DNA of 11,843 nt, taken from Smittium culicis (Eukaryota; Kickxellomycota; Harpellomycetes; Harpellales; Legeriomycetaceae). Of this stretch, positions 1 to 8,495 are shown piece after piece. Position numbers and translations under genes: made by a program. The notes beneath the pieces are model-generated. The model did no database searches. It saw nothing but the letters and a program-made list of their open reading frames with translations, and was not told the DNA's origin. The stretch is from assembly GCA_001970855.1 (NCBI GenBank), contig LSSN01006081.1:1-11843 (forward strand). The letters run 5' to 3'. Position 1 is the first letter of the stretch, and the number at the start of each line of letters is the position of its first letter.

Positions 1-1
1 T

Positions 2-829
2 AACTATAAGCACATATATTACGAGGATGACCTGGCTCTGATTTTACTGCTTCAATCTGTCATCCATTTCAATTTAGCTTTTCCTTTTGCTAATAGAAAT
101 TCTATCAACTCTTCTCTAACTGAAAATCAAATCAACCATTCAAACCTATCCAGAAAGGCATCAATTCGACTGCTAAGAATAACAGCCAAAGTAAAGTTAG
201 ATCATTACCTTCTTGTTTATGGAAGACTTACTCTGGCAACTAACTTCTTGTATCTTGGCAAATCAAGAGTTGCTAGGCTACACCTTAATGCCATTTTGAA
301 CAGTCATTCTTTTTCGAGCAAACCAGAGCTTTTTCCCTCAAACAACAACAATAAAATAAACGAAAATACAGATGAAGTCTCTAAATCCAGTAGATTAAGT
401 TTAAATCTTAATTCACTTTACGATAAGAATCGACTATCGAGTATTTTTAATGGCTATAGTAAAAAAAATTCAGAAGATTTTGGTTCATCATCTAGTCCAA
501 AGTCTCAGTTAGACCCACAAGATAGCGATAACCCTTTCTTTTTAGATACAGAAACGTATTTACAAATAAAGTCACTTTTTATTTATTACAAAGAAATGGT
601 TTCTAAATATAAGAACCCATCAGACACTAACTTTCCTAGTGAAACAATTTCTTCCAGCACAACAATAAAAAGTAGCCTGTTCATCGAAAATGAGCTATCA
701 TTGCCGGAGCTTCTCTTATCTGATCCGGACACTTTTTATGGATGGACTAAATCAAATAACATCAAGGCCTATTCGATGCGCAACAAAATTGATACATTTT
801 CTCACAATAGGCTAAAATCAATCCAATAA
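2..829 (+). CDS. Unidentified protein, C-terminal 275 residues (5' end outside the window)
   Basis: An open frame runs from the left edge to a TAA at 827-829 with no stop and no ATG in its first part, so the start lies outside the window or in an upstream exon. The first ~95 residues are hydrophobic and look helical (one stretch reads ALILLLQSVIHFNLAFPF, a later one LDHYLLVYGRLTLATNFLYL) and could be a helical bundle or membrane-associated. Residues ~100-275 are low in hydrophobics and rich in Ser and Asn, with an Asn run (SNNNNKIN) and Ser runs, which suggests disorder. There is no catalytic motif or domain I can name. Codon use is A/T-ending, like TAF10 and unlike BNA1. The length of the frame in such A+T-rich DNA is the main argument that it is real. 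Identity is unknown. Confidence 0.72.
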   Translation, partial: NYKHIYYEDDLALILLLQSVIHFNLAFPFANRNSINSSLTENQINHSNLSRKASIRLLRITAKVKLDHYLLVYGRLTLATNFLYLGKSRVARLHLNAILNSHSFSSKPELFPSNNNNKINENTDEVSKSSRLSLNLNSLYDKNRLSSIFNGYSKKNSEDFGSSSSPKSQLDPQDSDNPFFLDTETYLQIKSLFIYYKEMVSKYKNPSDTNFPSETISSSTTIKSSLFIENELSLPELLLSDPDTFYGWTKSNNIKAYSMRNKIDTFSHNRLKSIQ

Positions 830-1775
830 GGATGCTTGTATAAATATTTATTAGACTCTAATCGAGACCGTTTCTTGCCTTTAATAGTTTTTTTTTTTTG
901 TTTACATTAATTTGAATATGCTTTATAGATTTATTATTATTATTTTTTATATATTGTTTCACTAATTACATAAAATATTAAGCTATATCATTGAACTAGT
1001 TTTTCATTATAAAATTTTTTAGCTATTTTGTGAAAGATAAATGTATTCTTTTTGCTCTAAAAATGTTTCCAAGAACATATTATCCAACTGCCGTAAATTA
1101 ATATTCGTATATTAATTAATTTATGATTTATAAATGATAATACATTCATTATTCAGGTCTAAGATATTTATACATGAATTATCTGTATTCGTAAAATTTA
1201 TTAAAATTAATTTTTTGTATTATTATCTATTACTATATTTGGGACTACAAATAGTGATATTTTAAGCATAAATAGTTACAGTGTATGAAGTTACATATTA
1301 AATTACTAACTAATAAAAAAAGTGATTTTTTTTTAGACATTAATAATTTTATTATTAGATCAATAAATAGAAAAATATAAATTCCTTTAAAATTCAGCTA
1401 ATAATAATTTTAATAACTTTAAAATATTAGACCGAATAATTTAAAGCTGCAAAAAAGTGCTTTCCTAATTCAAAATATCATATACAGAAAGCTTTAATAT
1501 CTTAATACCCATTATTAATCCTTACTATATGATACTTCCTAATAAACGATAAAAATTTCCTACCCAACGATCATTAATTTATTTTAACACGTTTTAACCT
1601 ACAATAAATTGGGGTTTTTTAACCCGTTTCCGTCCAATACTCTTTAAAAAATTCGATTTAAAGATTATTTTATGATTTATAAGCTATTTTATTATTTGAT
1701 TTTATTTTAAAATATACCAATAATTCTTAAAGCCTTTGAATTAAATTATTTTAATTGAAATCTTTTGGATATATA

Positions 1776-1824
1776 TGGTGGGTCAAAAATAATCTACCGC
1801 CCGTGAACGGGATAAATATCTACC
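1776..1824. repeat. Diverged short repeat pair around a perfect palindrome
   Basis: Two related units lie in tandem: GGGTCAAAAATAATCTACC at the left and GGGATAAATATCTACC at the right. They share GGG..A..AAT..ATCTACC and are joined by the perfect palindrome CCCGTGAACGGG. The composition stands out from the A+T-rich surroundings. It could be a decayed terminal repeat of a small transposon, but I found no matching inverted copy within the window. Confidence 0.35.
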
Positions 1825-2292
1825 TTTTATATCATATAATCGGATATTTTTACATTATTATCAAGATTTTATAGAGAAAATCCAAAGAATACATATCAAT
1901 TTTGCAAAATAAAAAATCTGCCAAATAATTTTAAAACGAATATATTTATTGATTAGTAGGGAAAAAACTGAATTTTTCTATTTATTTGGTTTCTAAATAA
2001 ATCTAAAATGTATTAATTGCAAACTTCAAATATCCACCTCTCTAGCAACTACAAAAAAAAGATAGAGGTCTTTTCTAGGTCTTTAGTAAATCACTATTAC
2101 TTTGAAGCGTAATCACGTCAAAAACACGGAATCCAATCAAAAATAAATCTGTTTTTAGCTCATAGTTTTGATTGTTTGTATCATCTTGTAGATGAATCAA
2201 AGATATTTTAGACTCACCCCTGGTTCAAGAGGTTTCCAAAAAAAATCCAAACTGGGATTCGTTGAAATTCTAAAGTGAAATTTTTTCATCAG

Positions 2293-2321
2293 TACCGGTC
2301 GGCAAGAGGTGTGAACCGGTA
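2293..2321. repeat. Inverted repeat TACCGGT / ACCGGTA
   Basis: TACCGGT at 2293-2299 is exactly complementary to ACCGGTA at 2315-2321, with a 15-base spacer. It lies in a moderately G+C-richer patch beyond the 3' side of the LINE fossil and may fold as a hairpin in RNA or be a protein-binding palindrome. Nothing else indicates a function. Confidence 0.4.
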
Positions 2322-2834
2322 GCTCGTAGTTTTTCGATGGGTTTTTTCCTGTATCAGCTTAGATTTGTGTATTCGACTGCCCCAAGAACTATGATAGGCC
2401 GTTCCATAATCCGCATTATATTGCCTCTGGAATTTTTTTTAATAACCAATTAAATTTTCCGTAGATAAAAATAGGGTTTAACTTTACATTTTGGAAAGTT
2501 TAGGTTTCCAATTTTTTTTCATTTATTCATTAAAATATTTCACTCATTTTTTCTTAGCTTGTAACTTATTCTCTATAACTTCAGCTAATTAAAAGTTGAA
2601 ACAGGCGTAAAAAATTTTTTTCGTCAAATTTCATATATAGCAGATGCTAGGAACCCCATAAAGCCACAGTGAGTATTTTTATAATAACCTTAAAGCCTTG
2701 ATTCAGACCCTGATACTCTTGTCTACAGTCCACTAGTAGATAAAATATCGGTAATTTCGTATTTTCCATTCAACTGACTATATATATTCATACCATTTGA
2801 ATCTTGAAAGCAAAAAAAACTTTTCAGCCGAACG

Positions 2835-3580
2835 CTCCAATTCACCCAGGTGACCATACGGGTCTTCGTTGGTGCTATAATGAGGTTGGAGGCTCATTTA
2901 TTTGGAGCTTTCCATTTTTTTAATGTATATTCGCGATCTGTGTTGGTGCTCATGAACACTGAGCTTATTCCCAGTTCGTCCCTGATGCGCTAAATAGCCG
3001 CTAATATCCCAAATTTGGCAACCAGTCGGATCGCCTTGTCGATTTCCATCATTATGGGTTTGCATCTGGCTTCTCTAATGCCAAATGTTTCTCCGCCGTA
3101 ACATCCAATCGGCATCAGAACATAATTGATGAGCTTTATTTTTAGTGCTGTGAGCATATAAGACCGTCTCAGGAAACTGTACGCAGCATATAAAGCCATC
3201 CTGACCTTGATATTGTTGTTCTTGATCGTCCCAGATACATCCCACTTTCTATTCATAATATAGCCCAAGTATATGTACGGGTCGGTGGAGTCGGCTTTTT
3301 GGACCTTCAAGGTCATATCGGTGGTCAAATCCCTGATTATCGTCATTATCCCGCACATGGAGGCATTCACAGCCATTTTACAAGTGTCCGACCATTCGGT
3401 TATGGTGTTCAGTGCGGCTTGTAAATCGGCGGATGATTCGGCCAATAGCACGGCATCGTCGGCAAATAGTAGTCCTGGTGTGCGAGAGGTGAGCCCAGGC
3501 ACCCGCACACCTCGTACGCCCTTGAATATGTCGTTAATATAAAAATCGAAGAGTATCGGCGAGGCTGGGCACCCTTGCTA
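2835..3580 (-). pseudogene. LINE RT fossil, 3' part: motif B, catalytic FADD and thumb
   Basis: The segment opens with a TAG (3578-3580) where the family usually has Arg before QGCPASP. It continues through DFYINDIFKGV, PGLLFADDAVLLAES (the catalytic FADD box), DLQAALNTITEWSD and a YLGYIMNR motif to a TAG at 2990-2992. The same frame then goes on through RIRDELGISSVF to TGA at 2894-2896 and on to IIAPTKTRMVTWV. Its frame differs from the 5' part, so the deletion that removed the middle of the palm also shifted the frame. Changes such as SDTCK, where related elements normally have SDTW, look like single-base decay. Confidence 0.9.
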
Positions 3581-3597
3581 TGGTCGATATAGCACAG

Positions 3598-4170
3598 CTA
3601 TGTTTCCTTGTTATGAATTTTCCGACTGCGTACTATTTCGTATAGAGTGGTCGCTTGGCCCGTACACTCCTCGAAATTTCTGAATCCAGCTTGCTCTTTT
3701 ACCAATATATTGTATTTCGCATCGATTTTACTGAGTTTTGTGGCCACAATTTTGGCCACCAATTTCGCCTGTGTTGGGATCAGTGATATCACTCGGTAGT
3801 TATCGGGGTCCTTTAGATCACCTTTTTTAGGTGCCGGGACCACCACTGAAGTTTCTAGGCACTAGGGTATATCCCAAATGTCATACATTAGGTTGATGAT
3901 TTTATATAATAATTTTACAAGTGGCGATGTAGGTGCTGGATCGGCTATCACCGTTTTTCATACCTCAGATGACACACAATCATCTCCCTGAGTTTTTTTG
4001 TTATGTTTATCTTCAAGTGCCTGATTGATATCAGTCCATTGAATTGAATTATCACACTGAAGGTAGTATTCACAGTCGCCAGATATGAGATTTACTCACT
4101 TATAATTTGATCGGCTGTTCCCAGTAGGGTCTTTAGCAAGTTCGCTAAAATGATTTGGCCAGATGTTCAT
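3598..4170 (-). pseudogene. LINE RT fossil, 5' part: pre-RT segment, fingers and start of motif A
   Basis: One reading frame carries the whole segment. It starts near MNIWPNHFSELAKDPTGNS at 4170, passes a segment resembling the LINE I.W.DI..AL stretch (IQWTDINQALEDK), then LVKLLYKIINLMYDIWDIP, VVVPAPKKGDLKDPDNYR and LVKEQAGFR. It ends at NKET, a stop, and LCYIDHSK, which holds the first catalytic aspartate of motif A. In-frame stops are TGA at 4096-4098, TGA at 3958-3960, TAG at 3862-3864 and TAG at 3598-3600. The longest uninterrupted stretch is about 82 codons (3601-3846 and slightly beyond). The frame is unusually well kept for a dead copy, which points to fairly recent inactivation. Confidence 0.9.
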
Positions 4171-5549
4171 TTTTTTGTTGTTTTTCGGTAATTAAAAAAA
4201 TTTTGTTATCGTAAGTGGGCTATCGGCGATACTTTAGAACGGTTTAACAGCTAATTATTTGATGAAGATAATAGCTAGCATTATATTTTAAACTTTCTGT
4301 CAAGATTGTTATTAATCAGGACTAGGGTAGGAATAACTAAACTAGAGTTTTTAAGATTTTTTGAATGAAGTTTTATTAAAGCATAAAATATGATAAGAAC
4401 TAGGAGTAAATAAATGTGTTTAACAGCATAATCTTTCATAGAAAGGATTATGCAGTCTTTATAAAGGGTAAGATAGGGTTGAGGTTGAGATGAGGACGAG
4501 ATGGAAGAGGGAATGGCTAGGTCCAATAAGATCTGTTTGAGGATTTATTATATAATTTAATGACTAAATCGGGAGGAAAATGTGTCACAAATTATGATTA
4601 TGACACATTACTTAAAACATTTTTAATATTTTAACTCTTGAAATATATCGTTTTTAGAATGTTGTATAAAATTTCGCATAATATAGTAAGATGGGCATTA
4701 TATCAATAAAAATGTACGATGAAATATTCAAAAATACTTTTTTTACATCTTTAAAAATGATTATAATATTAACAACGTATAATAATTTTTAAAATTATTT
4801 AACAATAAAAAAGTTTATATTCCCTGAATAAGCTTAATTTATTGATGAATATATGATTTAATTTTAACGAGCGCGTCCCCCTTCTTACAAAAAATAAGAG
4901 AAAAAGAAAATTGATTAAAAATAGACGAATAATAATCTATTTTATATTCGGTATTATAATGATTTTATAAAAATAATAAAAATAAAAATAAAAATAAAAA
5001 TAAAAATAAAAATAAAAATGTATAAACTAAAGCTTGAATTTATTTCAAAAAAATAATTCGTTGTTTATAAAACTTGGAATTTGTGATCAATGTCCTAAAA
5101 AAATTCTGCGAAATTTTAACCAGAAAGTTATCCTTTAAAATTTTGATACTTATTTATAAATTAAATCAAAAGCTCTAAATTAGACTTTTTGAATTCTAAC
5201 AGAATGCATATAAACATACAGAAAGAATTTTTTTAGAAAAAAAAATTAAATTGGCTAATAATTATGATAAAATTGATCTCACCAAAAAGCTTAAAAGTGT
5301 ATATTTTCACTCTAGTTCAGCGTTTGCAAACATATTTGGGATATCAGGGCTCAATAAAATGACGCCATTTTTAATTATTTAATTGTAAAAAGATATATTT
5401 TTATCTAAAAAGTCTATCAAACTGAACTAGATAAATTTTAATTGATTCAAATTTTCGTTAAAATAATGGCAAGCTTAAATCTAACAGAAAAGGTGATTTT
5501 TGATCATTAACTGACAACACATAAATAAATTGATTTATCAAATATTATT
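4171..5549. other. Gene-poor A+T-rich spacer, left part
   Basis: No convincing gene. 4281-4526 on the minus strand has a stop-free stretch with a 52-codon ATG-started end containing one hydrophobic segment (IYLLLVLIIFYALI). It has no recognisable family and is listed only as a weak candidate among the findings. The rest is very A+T-rich with a hexanucleotide microsatellite and many A and T runs. One G+C patch (GAGCGCGTCCCCC near 4869) stands out but has no obvious meaning. Confidence 0.55.
4978..5019. repeat. Microsatellite (AAAAAT)7
   Basis: Seven perfect tandem copies of AAAAAT (42 bases), preceded by one near-copy (AAAAATAAT). It is probably a slippage-expanded A-rich tract. It lies on the upstream side of the minus-strand LINE fossil, so it is not that element's 3' tail. 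Confidence 0.95.
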
Positions 5550-5600
5550 AACCCCTTAAGAGGATTAGTAAGTTTAGTTGGGGGTTTTATTTTTTTTACG
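5550..5600 (+). repeat. AACCCC/GGGGTT hairpin followed by T-runs
   Basis: AACCCC at 5550-5555 pairs with GGGGTT at 5581-5586 across a 25-base loop, followed by TTTT, A and then T8. The shape resembles the 3' end of a small RNA or a pol III-style terminator, but I found no A and B boxes or snoRNA boxes upstream. It may be chance in a T-rich region. Confidence 0.3.
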
Positions 5601-7559
5601 GAGAAAAACTAAGCCTGGTCAAAAAACTAATTTATAAACAGCTGTAAATTTTTGAATTTGTGATTTAGAGATGATGATGATTAGGCAAAAAATGCAAAAT
5701 AAAATTGAACAATTAACCCTAAAGCCCTGGAGTGCATTAAATATGCATTTGAAAATCGAAAAGGTCAGGACTTGGAGAGCTAATAATAAGAAATACAATA
5801 AAACTGGGTGTGGCACTAATTGTATTTTGAAAAAAAAATTATAGATTGAGAAAGCGTGGAGAAAAGATATGAAAATTTAAAAAAAAAAATTGCAAGTTGA
5901 AACGATTCAAAAATGGCAGGGAGTTGATGTTTTGATAAAAAAGGATATTACTCGAATAATTATTTTTACCTAAATATAGATTAAATAAACACAAGCGATT
6001 TTTTTATGGTCGTAATCTAAAAAAAGAGCAAATGGAAATTTTGGAGGATGGTTTTTGCACCTTAATTGTATTAGTAAAATGAGGTTGAGGTGTATTTTTT
6101 GTTTACTGTACCTGTTTTGAAATAAAACTAGTTTCTATTTTCCCACGGATTAGGAGAAAAAAATAAGGGGTATTAAGGTTTATAATTTTGATGGCGAGAA
6201 TAGTAAACAATTTGTAAATGGGTGAAAAAGGAAATATGTAACAAGTTTATAAATTTAATAATTATAGAGGTGTTTTTAGGAATTGGATCTAAATTAAAAC
6301 AGGAACCTTTTCTTAAAGTATACAAATAAATATCAATTATTTTTTCCAATATTATTTTTTAGAAAACAAATAAATATATATGAATGAAGAAATGTGTTAG
6401 ACATGGGAAATTTGGAAGACTGGAGATGATAAAACTATTAGATCAAATATACAATTTATTTGAATATACTAGGAGTCAAGTCGGAGCGGACTAGAGTTCG
6501 ATATTTTTTATGGTTGAATTCTATTAAACAACAGGAAAGTGTTTAGTATAGAGGTCAAAAATGTAAGCGAGATAGCCAGGAAGATGAGGGCAAGTAATGA
6601 TATTTACAGGATATTAACTAAGCTAAGGTGTTCATAAAAAATAAAAATAAGAAACTAATAATGTTATGATAGAGTGTGCCTTTAATAAAAAAAAGTATAA
6701 ACGAACTTGTGCAAATACATAGGATTTTGTTGATGTTAATTTACTCTGAAACAATCAATCTGCAATAAAAAATTATGGATTGTATAAGTAGGCAAAAACG
6801 AAAATATTTAGCCGAGTTGATGACTCGTTAAAAAAAAATAAGGGGTTGGAGAATTAGAGATTTAGTGACAAGTTATGTAGTGGATGATTTATCAGCTTAT
6901 CGATTTGTTGAAAGTAGAGGGAATAGCGTGAGAAAATACAGATATTTTTTGTCCTTAATTACATAAGGCACTTCAATGAGTAACGTTTCTCGTAGCTGAT
7001 TGGGTTATGAAATATGCGAAGTATTATGAAAACGATGTCGAAGTAGCAAATCGTAAGTAAAGCAGAAATTCATCGGCAATTAAGATGCAAAAAACTTTGG
7101 ATAAAAAAAGTAACACAGAAAATAAGTGATTATAAAATAAAAGCACAGCTAATAATTTAAAATTAGGGGGAATGAATCTTTAGTGTTTTTTTTTTTTACT
7201 GACTGAGTAAAGATTACAGCGAAATTAAAATGTGCAATTTAAAAAGACTCGAATCAAATTTTCAAAATTCTATACTCTGAGAAATACATCGTCCGATTTT
7301 TTTGTCAGCAAACAATAAAGTTATTGGATTTAGATTTAATATTTCAAAAAATAATAATAAAAATTGTGCTGATGATTTAATAGATTCAAGTCTGGATGGT
7401 GGTTTGCTGAAATTTACCTGTAACTTCTGAATAAAAAATCCCATTCCAATAAGAAGCATTAAAGATCCAAGATTAGGCCAATTAGGAATACCAATAAAAT
7501 AATTAAATAAATAAAATTGAAGATAAAAGCAGGAATTTTTTTTATGGTGAGCTTGGGAT
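5587..7559. other. Gene-poor spacer with strong G-over-C skew on the plus strand
   Basis: From about 5940 to 7150 the plus strand carries far more G than C: 19 G against 5 C in 6541-6600, and 18 against 3 in 6841-6900. Fragments of open frame are visible on the plus strand: about 6476-6637 (includes IEVKNVSEIARKMRASNDIY, interrupted by one TGA) and 6709-6966 (includes RGWRIRDLVTSYVVDDLSAY, interrupted by two TAA). None matches a family I know. The skew could mean a decayed gene, a transcribed non-coding RNA or a replication-linked asymmetry. Confidence 0.45.
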
Positions 7560-7567
7560 TATATAAA
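7560..7567 (+). promoter_or_regulatory. TATA box of BNA1
   Basis: TATATAAA fits the TATAWAWR consensus and lies 110 bases upstream of the BNA1 ATG, a normal fungal spacing. A pyrimidine-rich stretch (CCTTCTCC, then TTATCTCC, 7610-7628) between the box and the A-rich leader is a likely initiation zone. Confidence 0.6.
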
Positions 7568-7669
7568 TACGAGACGTAAGTTCGCAACTGCAAAAAATGT
7601 AAAATCAATCCTTCTCCATTTTATCTCCAAACAACCCTGTACTAAAATAAAATAAAAAAACAATTTATC

Positions 7670-8194
7670 ATGTCTGTATTAGAACTAGACTTCAAGAAAT
7701 TCATTGATGAGAACGCACATTTGCTGACTCCTCCCGTCAACAACAAGCTCCTATTCACCAGTGACGACTACATAGTTATGGTTGTAGGTGGCCCCAATAG
7801 CAGAACCGATTACCACGTCAACCAGACCGATGAATGGTTCTACCAGATCAAGGGCACTGCCGAAGTCAACGTCGTCGACCCTGTTACAAACGAGTTCAAG
7901 AACATCGTCTTATCAGAAGGAAAGATGGCTATGGTCCCCGGTAACACCCCACACAACCCCGTCCGCCACGCTGGCTCTATCGGCCTTGTCGTTGAGAGAA
8001 ACCGAAACTCTTCTATGGTCGACCAGCTCAGATGGTACTGCTCAAAATGCAAAACCCTCGTCCATAAAGTCGAATTCAACTGTGGAAATATCGAAGAGGA
8101 TATCAAAGTAAACATTAATATCGCCCAGAAAAACGACTTTGAAGTCCTCGTATGCAAACAGTGCGGCCACAAAAACAAAACTTACTACGAATAA
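7670..8194 (+). CDS. BNA1: 3-hydroxyanthranilate 3,4-dioxygenase
   Basis: This cytosolic iron enzyme opens the ring of 3-hydroxyanthranilate with O2. The product closes to quinolinate, the precursor of NAD+ in the kynurenine pathway from tryptophan. The 174-residue cupin is full length for the fungal family and has no intron. The Fe(II) ligands are visible as His49 (DYHVN), Glu55 (DEWFYQ) and His95 (TPHNPVR). The substrate-binding residues of the family correspond to Arg45, Arg99 and Glu109 (VVERNR). The second, rubredoxin-like metal site is complete: Cys124 and Cys127 (YCSKC) with Cys162 and Cys165 (VCKQC). The ATG follows an A-rich leader and a TATA box. Codons are strongly C-ending (GTC, ACC, AAC, GAC) and the gene is close to half G+C, in contrast to every neighbour. 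This fits selection for high expression, or acquisition from elsewhere. It converges on TAF10. Confidence 0.97.
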   Translation: MSVLELDFKKFIDENAHLLTPPVNNKLLFTSDDYIVMVVGGPNSRTDYHVNQTDEWFYQIKGTAEVNVVDPVTNEFKNIVLSEGKMAMVPGNTPHNPVRHAGSIGLVVERNRNSSMVDQLRWYCSKCKTLVHKVEFNCGNIEEDIKVNINIAQKNDFEVLVCKQCGHKNKTYYE

Positions 8195-8308
8195 TGTTCT
8201 ATACCACACTTGCTATTTTCTCTCTCTCCTATATTACTATTATCTTCCTTCTTGCATAATTACCCAATTTTATATCCTCATTACCTCCCCTACTTTGTTT
8301 CTATTATA
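8195..8308 (+). other. Pyrimidine-rich 3' UTR of BNA1
   Basis: The ~110 bases after the BNA1 stop are dominated by T and C (TTTTCTCTCTCTCC, CTTCCTTCTTGC, CCTCCCCTAC) before the AATAAA. Such C/T-rich 3' ends can bind RNA regulators such as PTB-like proteins, but only the composition is seen here. Confidence 0.5.
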
Positions 8309-8314
8309 AATAAA
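8309..8314 (+). terminator. Poly(A) signal of BNA1
   Basis: AATAAA lies 115 bases after the BNA1 stop, at the end of the pyrimidine-rich 3' UTR and before an A+T-rich region. AAATAAAT repeats at 8329-8338 may act as secondary signals. Confidence 0.6.
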
Positions 8315-8459
8315 AAACTTTTACATTAATAAATAAATAGTTAAAAGTCATTATTTTTGTATTTTTAATTTTATCTTATTTTATTTTAATTGTTAAAAAA
8401 ATACAAAATTGATTTTTTAGTAGTTTATATTGTACTGTATTTATATAACTAAATAACAT

Positions 8460-8465
8460 TTTATT
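8460..8465 (-). terminator. Poly(A) signal of TAF10
   Basis: On the minus strand AATAAA lies 31 bases after the TAF10 stop, a usual distance. The two convergent genes therefore have separate 3' ends about 145 bases apart. Confidence 0.6.
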
Positions 8466-8495
8466 TCAATGAATTTTATGCATTACAGCTTGTCT

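Larger units (their letters stand above)
830..2834. other. Gene-poor A+T-rich spacer
   Basis: Two kilobases follow the stop of the left gene without any frame that looks coding. It contains the 3' flank of that gene, homopolymer A and T runs, a perfect GGGTT-TTTT-AACCC palindrome at 1612-1625, a CCCGT-GA-ACGGG palindrome at 1800-1811 inside a diverged repeat pair, and a TACCGGT/ACCGGTA inverted repeat at 2293-2321. Base composition becomes less extreme from about 2040 to 2834, next to the LINE fossil, which may be the decayed 3' part or UTR of that element. No tRNA or LTR pair was seen. Confidence 0.6.
2835..4170 (-). mobile_element. Dead LINE (non-LTR) retrotransposon fragment, reverse transcriptase region
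   Basis: Read on the minus strand this is a LINE-type reverse transcriptase in the normal motif order. First comes a pre-RT segment with WPNHFSELAKDPTGNS, then the fingers motif KKGDLKDPDNYR and QAGFR. Motif A follows (CYID), then motif B (QGCPASPILFDFYIND), motif C (LLFADDAVLLAES), and thumb/post-RT remnants (RIRDELGISS, IIAPTKTRMVTWV). It is not functional: seven in-frame TAG/TGA codons interrupt it, and the palm between motifs A and B is missing, with a frame change at the join. The apurinic endonuclease half expected upstream, ORF1, a clear poly(A) tail and target-site duplications are not visible, so this is a truncated fossil. The family (I/Jockey/Tad-like or other) cannot be set without a tree. 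Confidence 0.93.

Noticed and set aside
2222..2237. GGTTCAAGAGG, similar to a tRNA B box
   Set aside because: The final C of the box is missing, and no A box or acceptor stem can be folded around it. The same holds for GACTCGAATC near 7247.
3273..3542. Plus-strand open frame of 89 codons
   Set aside because: It is the antisense of the LINE catalytic domain, which explains its length.
5716..5726. TTAACCCTAAAG, like one telomere unit
   Set aside because: There is a single copy with no array, so it is not an interstitial telomere.
5619..5816. Minus-strand hydrophobic frame of 65 codons
   Set aside because: It has no ATG start, and the strand is T-rich so that stops are rare. No family signal.
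6750..6767. NNQSAI peptide resembling the RNase H motif of Ty1/copia elements
   Set aside because: It is only six residues, stops surround it, and no integrase, RT or LTR was found nearby.
7788..8178. Other long open frames on both strands over BNA1
   Set aside because: They are frame shadows produced by the G+C-rich codon use of BNA1, which has complete catalytic residues in its own frame.
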